NCBI GenBank assembly: GCA_002342985.1
Contig: DDRC01000007.1
Span: 2,503-13,241, forward strand
Source of the DNA: Flavobacteriales bacterium UBA2426
Lineage (GTDB): Bacteria; Bacteroidota; Bacteroidia; Flavobacteriales_F; PHOS-HE28
Direction: 5' to 3'
Length of the DNA: 10,739 nt
Shown here piece by piece: positions 6,118 to 10,739 of the stretch (position 1 is the first letter of the stretch; each line of letters begins with the position of its first letter). Made by a program: the position numbers and the translations under genes. The notes under the pieces are model-generated. The model had not been told where the DNA came from, searched no databases, and saw only the letters and a program-made list of their open reading frames with translations.

Positions 6118-6126
6118 CCTCCACGG

Positions 6127-7875
6127 ATGAAGCGGCTCGTAGAACCCGCCGATCTGGCCAAGGCCAGCCACATGCGCCCGGGCGACCCGCGCATCGCACT
6201 GCTCACCGAGGTGAGCGGACTGAAACGCTTGGAGCGCATCTACGCCAGTGCCGCGCACCTGCACGACCTGGATTTCTGCGCCGCCATCTTCCGCGAGCTG
6301 GAGCTGGAGATCGAGGTGCCCGAGCAGGACCTGGAGCAGGTGCCCAAGGATGGGGGCCTGGTGGTGGTGGCCAACCATCCCTATGGCGCCATCGACGGGC
6401 TGGCGCTGGTGCATGTGCTGGGGCGCGTGCGGCCCGATCTGAAAGTGATGGCCAATTTCCTGCTGCAGCAGCTGGCCCCTTTGCGCGACCGTTTCATCGG
6501 TGTCAACCCCTTCGAGCAGCTCGGCTCGCTGAGCAGCTTCCAAGGCATGCGCCAGGCCATGGAGCACGTGAAGCAGGGCCACGCCTTGGGCGTGTTCCCG
6601 GCCGGGGAGGTGAGCAGCTGGCGCACCGAGGTGAAGGCCGTGGCCGACACACGGTGGAAGACCCCCGCGATCAAGCTGCTGCAGCGCGCTCAGGTGCCTG
6701 CAGTGCCCGTATGGTTCGATGGCGCCAACAGCCTGGTGTTCCAGATGCTGGGCATGATCCACCCCAACCTGCGCACGCTGGCGCTGCCCACCGAGATGCT
6801 GCGCATGCGCGGCCGCACCGTGCGCATGCGCATCGGCAAGCCCATCGCACCCAAGGATATCGCCGCCTTCAGCAGCGCCGAGCAGCTGGCCCGCTTCCTG
6901 CGGGCCAAGACCTATGCCCTGGGCAGCGGCCTCACCGTGCGCCGCGAGCTCTTCAGCCCGCTGCGTTTCCCCAGCCGCCCCAAGGAGGTGGTGGAAGCCG
7001 GCGCCTCCGCAACGCTGGCCCGCGAGGTGGCGGGGCTGGAGGACCTCAAGCTCAACAGCCAGGCGGAGTTCGACCTCTACCTGGCCCCCAGCCACCGCAT
7101 CCCGCAGCTCCTGCGCGAGATCGGCCGCCTGCGCGAGCTCACCTTCCGCGCCGTGGGCGAGGGCACCAACAAGGCCATCGACCTTGACGAGTTCGACCTC
7201 TACTACGACCACCTCTTCCTCTGGGACCGCGCCAACGGCCGGTTGGTGGGCGCCTACCGCATCGGCGACGGCCGACGCATCATGGCGCGCTACGGCAAGC
7301 GCGGCTTCTACACCAGCACGCTCTTCCGCATGGACCGTCCCATGGAGCGGGTGCTGCGGCGCAGCTTCGAGCTGGGCCGCTCCTTCATCGCCCAGGAGTA
7401 CCAGCGCCAGCGGCTGCCGCTCTTCATGCTCTGGCGCGGCCTGCTGCTGCACATCATCGCCAATCCCGAGCAGCACTACCTCATCGGCCCCGTCTCCATC
7501 AGCGGCACCTACAGCCGCTTCTCGCGCGCCCTCATCATGGAGTTCGTGCGCCAGAACCACTATGATGTGGACCTGGCAAGGCATGTGCACCCGCGCAACC
7601 GCTTCCGGGTGAAGCCCGACAAGGCCGATAGCGAGGCCCTGGTGCAGGCCAGCATGGCCGACCTCAAGAAGATGGACCGCCTCATCGCCGAGGTGGACCC
7701 CCACGAGACGGCGATGCCCGTGCTCCTCAAGAAGTACCTGCTCCTCAATGCCCGCATCATCGGATTCAACCGCGACCCGCGCTTCAACGATGCGCTCGAC
7801 GGGCTGATGGTGCTGGACCTGAACAAGCTGCCCGAGCGGACCGTGGAGGACCTGAAGAAGGGGATGGAGGGCTGA
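6127..7875 (+). CDS. olsF: Two-domain lipid acyltransferase, OlsF-like (ornithine/aminolipid synthesis)
   Basis: A 582-residue fusion. The N-terminal half (about 45-265) is a PlsC/LPLAT acyltransferase: VVVANHPYGAIDGL (79-92) carries the NH…D catalytic block, with five rather than four residues between His84 and Asp90. FPAGEVSSW (157-165) corresponds to the FPEG block, and PAVPVWFDG to the next. The C-terminal half (about 325-500) is a GNAT/hemolysin-type N-acyltransferase: LFLWDRANGRLVGAYRIGDG, then FELGRSFIAQEYQRQRLPLF and LIGPVSISGTYS. This order and length match OlsF, shown in Serratia and Flavobacterium to carry out both acylations of ornithine lipid synthesis. The actual amino acid headgroup here is inferred. 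It would act at the inner membrane with acyl-ACP donors. ATG 6127 opens the conserved region; the convergent LpxH-like gene ends 10 bases beyond its stop. Confidence 0.82.
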   Translation: MKRLVEPADLAKASHMRPGDPRIALLTEVSGLKRLERIYASAAHLHDLDFCAAIFRELELEIEVPEQDLEQVPKDGGLVVVANHPYGAIDGLALVHVLGRVRPDLKVMANFLLQQLAPLRDRFIGVNPFEQLGSLSSFQGMRQAMEHVKQGHALGVFPAGEVSSWRTEVKAVADTRWKTPAIKLLQRAQVPAVPVWFDGANSLVFQMLGMIHPNLRTLALPTEMLRMRGRTVRMRIGKPIAPKDIAAFSSAEQLARFLRAKTYALGSGLTVRRELFSPLRFPSRPKEVVEAGASATLAREVAGLEDLKLNSQAEFDLYLAPSHRIPQLLREIGRLRELTFRAVGEGTNKAIDLDEFDLYYDHLFLWDRANGRLVGAYRIGDGRRIMARYGKRGFYTSTLFRMDRPMERVLRRSFELGRSFIAQEYQRQRLPLFMLWRGLLLHIIANPEQHYLIGPVSISGTYSRFSRALIMEFVRQNHYDVDLARHVHPRNRFRVKPDKADSEALVQASMADLKKMDRLIAEVDPHETAMPVLLKKYLLLNARIIGFNRDPRFNDALDGLMVLDLNKLPERTVEDLKKGMEG

Positions 7876-7885
7876 GTGCGGCCGT

Positions 7886-8716
7886 CTACGCCGGCTGGCA
7901 TGGCTCCGGTTCCGCGTCAGGCACCTTGCGCGGGGAAGGCGCTGCGGCTGCGGAGAGCGCGGAGAGCGGTACGTGCGCATGGCCGCGCGGATGCGTGTAG
8001 AGCGACCATGCACCGCCGGCATACTCCAATGCGCTGAGGTGCTCGATCCAGTCGCCGCTGTTCATGTATCGGACGCTGCCGCGGTCGGTGGCGATGGTGC
8101 GCAGCTGCGGCTGGTGGATGTGGCCGCACACCACGTAGTCGAATCCCTCGTGGATGGCCACCTCGGCGGCGGTCTCCTCGAAGTCGCTGATGTAGGCCAC
8201 GGCGCGCTTCACGCTGCGTTTGATGCGGGCACTGAAGCTCATGCGCGGCCGTCCGAGGAGGGTGAGCATGCGGTTCACCAGGTCGTTGATGCGGATGAGC
8301 AGGTCGTAGCCGATGCCGCCGAGCTTGGCGATCCACCTGGCGTGGCGCGTGCTGGCGTCGAAGATGTCGCCGTGGAAGAACCAGTAGCGCTCGCCATCCA
8401 GCGTCAGTTCCAGGCGGTCCACCAAGCGCAGGTTGCCCAGGCGCACCGGGCTGTAGCGGCGCAGCGCCTCATCGTGGTTGCCGGTGATGTAGTACACCGG
8501 CACGCGCGACGCCAGCTTCATCAGGCGCTTCAGCACCTTCATGTGCGCTGCGGGGAAGTAGCTCTTCTTGAACTGCCAGATGTCGACGATGTCGCCGTTC
8601 AGGATCACCAGGCGTGGCTTCACCTCGCGCAGGTACGCGAGCAGCTCCTCGGCACGGCTGCCGTAGGTGCCCAGGTGGAGGTCGGAAAGCACGAGGACGT
8701 CGATGGGTCGTTTCAT
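7886..8716 (-). CDS. UDP-2,3-diacylglucosamine diphosphatase (LpxH-like metallophosphoesterase)
   Basis: A 276-residue calcineurin-like phosphoesterase. The metal-binding blocks are in order: SDLHLG (11-16, D12 and H14), NGDIVD (40-45), GNHDE (79-83), FHGD (114-117) and CGHIHQP (197-203). Helical insert 120-180 (WIAKLGGIGYDLLIRINDLV … SDFEETAA) and RYMNSGDWIEHLSALEY (216-232) are typical of the Bacteroidota proteins annotated as UDP-2,3-diacylglucosamine diphosphatase. In lipid A synthesis the enzyme hydrolyses UDP-2,3-diacylglucosamine to lipid X and UMP at the inner membrane face. The last ~30 residues (Ala/Pro-rich) look like a disordered tail. ATG 8716 is chosen because MKRPIDVLVLSD starts the fold; an earlier start at 8740 would add 8 residues. 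It could have another nucleotide-sugar lipid substrate. Confidence 0.85.
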   Translation of the reverse strand: MKRPIDVLVLSDLHLGTYGSRAEELLAYLREVKPRLVILNGDIVDIWQFKKSYFPAAHMKVLKRLMKLASRVPVYYITGNHDEALRRYSPVRLGNLRLVDRLELTLDGERYWFFHGDIFDASTRHARWIAKLGGIGYDLLIRINDLVNRMLTLLGRPRMSFSARIKRSVKRAVAYISDFEETAAEVAIHEGFDYVVCGHIHQPQLRTIATDRGSVRYMNSGDWIEHLSALEYAGGAWSLYTHPRGHAHVPLSALSAAAAPSPRKVPDAEPEPCQPA

Positions 8717-8814
8717 CCCCCGCGAAGCTCCCCAGGCCATGTGGCCGCAAGGTGAATCATGCGTTACGTCTCAGCGGTCCGCGAACACCCCCTGTTGATG
8801 GCCACCTTTGCGGC

Positions 8815-9177
8815 ATGATCGGGACCACCTTGGTGCTGGGCGCGAGCGAGAAGCCCCACCGCTATGCGCACATGGCTGTGCAACGTCTGGCGGCGGCCGG
8901 CCATCCCGTGCTGGCCGTGGGCCGCCGGCCGGGGCGCATCGGCGCGGTGCCCATCCTCACCGAACTGCCAGCCGATGCGCGGGTGGATACCGTGACGCTC
9001 TATCTCGCGCCCATGAACCTGGAGCCGTGGCGGGCGCGGATCATGGCGCTGGGGCCGCGGCGCGTGATCTTCAACCCCGGCACGGAGGATGCCGCCTTTG
9101 CGCGAGCGCTGCGGCGCCAAGGCATCGAAGCGGTGGAGGCCTGCACGCTGGTGATGCTGGCCACGGGCCAGTACTGA
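8815..9177 (+). CDS. CoA-binding domain protein (CoA_binding_2, YccU-like)
   Basis: A 120-residue single-domain Rossmann-type protein: MIGTTLVLGASEKPHRYAHM at the start carries the nucleotide-binding turn (VLGAS) followed by 'RYAHMAVQRLAAAGHPVLAV'. The middle has VDTVTLYLAPMNL, and the end has RVIFNPGTED (98-107 region) and GIEAVEACTLVML. The 'GAS..p.rys..a...L...Gh.v..v', 'NPGtE' and 'gCtlVmL' landmarks are those of the CoA_binding_2 family, small proteins thought to bind CoA or a related nucleotide; their role is unknown. ATG 8815 directly precedes the first strand. CACCTTTG (8803-8810) ends 4 bases before it. The gene is divergent from the LpxH-like gene and ends 15 bases from the end of the opposing phosphatase gene. 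Confidence 0.85.
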   Translation: MIGTTLVLGASEKPHRYAHMAVQRLAAAGHPVLAVGRRPGRIGAVPILTELPADARVDTVTLYLAPMNLEPWRARIMALGPRRVIFNPGTEDAAFARALRRQGIEAVEACTLVMLATGQY

Positions 9178-9192
9178 GCGGCACGGCAGCGC

Positions 9193-9696
9193 CTACTCCA
9201 GGCCCAGCAGGCGCTTGGGGTACTCGTGCCAGACCAAGGTGCCCAGGTCCCGCCCGGTGCCCTGCCAGCCGTCGGCCACGAAATCGATGCGCACCAGCGC
9301 GCAGGTGGGCAGGTCGCCAAGATCCTCGCTGCTGAAGTATTCCACGGCCGCCGAGAAGCCGGGATTGTGGCCGAAGAGCATCACGCGCTGGGCGCTGTCG
9401 GGCAGCGCGGCCACCACGCGGCCGATGGTGGGCACATCGGCATGGTAGAGCCGCGGCTCCAGCACGAAGCGTTCGCCGGCGATGCCCAGCTCGCGAGCGA
9501 AGGCCTTGGCGGTGGCCAGCGCGCGCGCGGCGTCGCTGCTCACGATAAGGTCGAGCGGCTCGCCCCGCCCACGGAAGTGGTGCGCCATGGCTGGCGCATC
9601 GCGCAGGCCGCGCTCGTTGAGCGGGCGCGCATGGTCGGACTGGCCGGGGTCGGCCCAGCTGCTCTTGGCGTGGCGGCAGAGGTAGAGCGTGCGCAT
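9193..9696 (-). CDS. SixA-like histidine phosphatase
   Basis: A 167-residue member of the histidine phosphatase (phosphoglycerate mutase-like) superfamily. The start, MRTLYLCRHAKSSWADPGQS, has the R8-H9 catalytic pair in the SixA-type form RHAKS. It is followed by DHARPLNERG (21-30), IVSSDAARALATA (51-63, with R58 of the phosphate pocket), E80 as likely acid, and FGHNPG (108-113, second catalytic His110). Lengths of about 160-170 residues are normal for this group. SixA of E. coli dephosphorylates phosphohistidine on a signalling/phosphotransfer protein; the substrate here is unknown. The motif TAACTTGG, two bases off the strongest consensus form at most, ends 4 bases before the ATG. It converges on the CoA-binding protein gene. 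Confidence 0.88.
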   Translation of the reverse strand: MRTLYLCRHAKSSWADPGQSDHARPLNERGLRDAPAMAHHFRGRGEPLDLIVSSDAARALATAKAFARELGIAGERFVLEPRLYHADVPTIGRVVAALPDSAQRVMLFGHNPGFSAAVEYFSSEDLGDLPTCALVRIDFVADGWQGTGRDLGTLVWHEYPKRLLGLE

Positions 9697-9859
9697 GCAG
9701 CCAAGTTAGCGTAGCGCGCAAGGTGCAGGCCATATCAATCGAGCCCATGGGGCGCCATCACCGGATGGGCGCGGAGGGCAGCCTTGTGCAACGAGCCTCC
9801 CGAATGGCAGAGCAGCAGGCCGCCGTGCGGGCCTTCAAGCACCGATGACCTATGCGGCG

Positions 9860-10303
9860 CTACACCGACACCCCTTTCAGGCCGTCGAGGAGGCTGGCCA
9901 GCAGGGCGTTGGCATCGGTGGTGATGGGCAGCTCGATCTGCACATGGCGGGCATCGCTGAACTGCTGGCCGTTGCGGAAGCCCTTGCTGATGTTGAGGAA
10001 GAGCGACCGGGGGTACTCGCCGGTGAAGTGGAGCTGCACCAGGTTGCCGCCAGCCATGCGCAGCACGTAGCGCGGGTAGTGGCTTCGGCCGTCGCCGGTC
10101 CACTCGGTGTCCTCCTCCAGCACGCTGCCCTGCTCGCGCAGGTCGGCCGCCCAGTGGTCCATCACGTAGTAGAGCGTGTCCTCCACGAAGATCGCGGGGT
10201 CGCGCGGGAGCTGTTGCTGGAAGGGGTCCACCGGGGCCAGGAGGCGCGTGCGCGTGTGGCGCAGGGCGGTGGTGAGGTCGTCGATCTGTGCGCTGAAAGT
10301 CAT
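9860..10303 (-). CDS. Conserved-looking hypothetical protein, 147 aa
   Basis: A 147-residue soluble protein from ATG 10303 (MTFSAQIDDLTTALRHTRTR). It has an N-terminal helix (about 4-22), a short Pro-rich link (LLAPVDPFQQQLPRDPA), a hydrophobic helix (FVEDTLYYVMDHWAADL), then alternating strands (RYVLRMAGGNLVQLHFTGEY, SLFLNISKGF, HVQIELPIT) and a final helix DANALLASLLDGLKGV. There is no signal peptide, membrane segment or catalytic motif. The overall helix-sheet-helix order could be a small ligand- or protein-binding fold; I do not recognise the family. Codon use matches its neighbours. The frame is open upstream to 10621, but those extra residues are low-complexity and not protein-like. A weak -7-like TACATTG lies about 25 bases upstream of the start. 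Confidence 0.7.
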   Translation of the reverse strand: MTFSAQIDDLTTALRHTRTRLLAPVDPFQQQLPRDPAIFVEDTLYYVMDHWAADLREQGSVLEEDTEWTGDGRSHYPRYVLRMAGGNLVQLHFTGEYPRSLFLNISKGFRNGQQFSDARHVQIELPITTDANALLASLLDGLKGVSV

Positions 10304-10697
10304 CTCGTTCTCGCCTTCGTTCGTGGGGGCAATGTATCCCGTGCAGGCTTCGTGGGGCCGTATGGGCGCCTTTCGTTTTGCACGATCGATCCCACGATCG
10401 GCACGCGCGACGAGAATGATTACCGTCAGTGCGGGAGCGGGGACCACGCTTTCCATTTGCACCGTGGCCGCAAGGCCCTGCAAGAGCAGGCAGTCCGATG
10501 GTGCGGCATGGCGGATAGGAAGGGAGGTCCTTGCCATGCATGATTCCTGTCGGCTTCCTTCGGGGGCCCTTCCGCAAGGAGGGGCCCTCGGTATTGCAGC
10601 CTCATGCGCTGCTTGGCGCACCTGCGCTTCAGCATCATCATCCGGCGACCGTCGGGTGCGCTTGCGCAGGGCCTGTCTTCAGAACGGTCCCTGGTGT
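10304..10697. other. Intergenic stretch with hairpins, no gene seen
   Basis: About 394 bases with no convincing coding frame in any direction. It contains the promoter region of the 147-aa gene (weak TACATTG on the minus strand at 10330-10336), a CGATCG-based hairpin (TGC-A-CGATCG at 10379-10388 with CGATCG-GCA at 10395-10403), and the stronger hairpin at 10561-10590. AT-rich patches near 10370-10430 contrast with the GC-rich flanks. Confidence 0.4.
10561..10590. terminator. GC-rich hairpin with GCAA tetraloop
   Basis: CGGGGGCCCTTCC (10561-10573) pairs with GGAGGGGCCCTCG (10578-10590), 13 pairs including two G-T wobbles, around the loop GCAA (10574-10577), a GNRA-type loop on the plus strand. 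No T-tract follows on either strand. It could end the minus-strand transcript entering from the right edge. Confidence 0.45.
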
Positions 10698-10739
10698 TTA
10701 TTCCGGAACCACCAGGTGCCGCATCGTTCGGTGTGCAAT
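10698..10739 (-). CDS. Possible last codons of a gene entering from the right edge
   Basis: On the minus strand the frame from the window edge reads IAHRTMRHLVVPE and stops at TAA (10698-10700). The basic-then-hydrophobic ending (R..RHLVVPE) resembles the tail of type IX secretion sorting domains of Bacteroidota surface proteins, which often end in a short '(K/R)..(K/R).(L/V)VV' strand. With 13 residues this is only a suggestion. A 7-bp stem, CCTGGTG (10690-10696) with CACCAGG (10710-10716), spans the proposed stop. Confidence 0.25.
   Translation of the reverse strand: MAHRTMRHLVVPE

Noticed and set aside
6013..8022. Long open frame on the minus strand (669 codons) opposite the acyltransferase gene
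   Set aside because: It is the antisense of a strongly supported gene in GC-rich DNA; its translation is His/Gln/Ala/Gly-rich low complexity with no domain motif, and it also crosses the convergent gene end.
7973..8755. Plus-strand open frame (260 codons) opposite the LpxH-like gene
   Set aside because: Antisense shadow of a metallophosphoesterase with all metal-binding motifs.
9817..9834. Short hairpin AGGCC/GGCCT after the 147-aa gene as terminator
   Set aside because: Only five contiguous pairs with a mismatched interior and no T-tract on the minus strand; too weak to call.
9735..10577. Minus-strand open frame (280 codons) in another frame over the 147-aa gene
   Set aside because: Arg/Pro/His-rich translation with no fold-like pattern; the overlapping 147-aa frame has balanced composition and plausible secondary structure.
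1..10739. CRISPR array, insertion sequence or prophage
   Set aside because: No regularly spaced repeats, transposase-like frames, terminal inverted repeats with target duplications, or phage gene patterns were seen; the only mobile-type content is the HigBA module.

Overview
This is a GC-rich chromosomal window from what looks like a member of the Bacteroidota, most likely an environmental Flavobacteriales-type bacterium. The evidence: the tRNA promoter matches the Bacteroidota -7 consensus TAnnTTTG exactly; several genes have similar motifs a few bases before their start codons and no clear Shine-Dalgarno; and the gene content (META-domain lipoprotein, S41 peptidase remnant, OlsF-like acyltransferase, Bacteroidota-style LpxH-like hydrolase) fits that phylum. 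No phage, insertion sequence, CRISPR array or rRNA was seen.

Layout. Bases 1-428 (minus): a HigB-type toxin gene overlapping the start of a HigA-type antitoxin gene that runs off the left edge, with a perfect 8+3+8 inverted repeat just upstream as probable operator. Bases 464-844: no confident gene, but two short gene-end-like reading frames. Bases 845-2460: a divergent pair, a six-helix membrane protein (minus) and a secreted protein with a carboxypeptidase-regulatory-like N-terminal domain (plus). Bases 2545-2850: the frameshifted front end of an S41 peptidase, followed by an intact META-domain lipoprotein gene (2873-3412) that converges on a MmcQ/YjbR-like gene (3522-3851, minus) across a strong hairpin.

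Bases 3852-4252: a structure-rich intergenic stretch, then tRNA-Leu(CAG) with its own promoter and an 11-bp terminator stem. Bases 4285-4872: a small two-helix membrane protein. The rest is mostly envelope genes: an M23/LysM peptidoglycan hydrolase (minus) divergent from a two-domain OlsF-like lipid acyltransferase (plus), which converges on a UDP-2,3-diacylglucosamine diphosphatase-like gene (lipid A pathway, minus). Then come a CoA-binding-fold protein (plus) converging on a SixA-like histidine phosphatase (minus), and an unrecognised 147-aa protein (minus). The last 436 bases hold hairpins and perhaps the final codons of another minus-strand gene.

Most neighbours are divergent or convergent, so nearly every gene appears to have its own promoter. 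The shared theme of 4.9-8.7 kb is envelope biogenesis (peptidoglycan cleavage, aminolipid synthesis, lipid A synthesis), but nothing shows co-transcription. I see no clearly novel multi-gene system. The best leads are the repeated start-proximal promoter-like motif (possible leaderless transcription), the S41 remnant in frame with the lipoprotein gene, the duplicated module in the 310-aa secreted protein, and the structured region before the tRNA.
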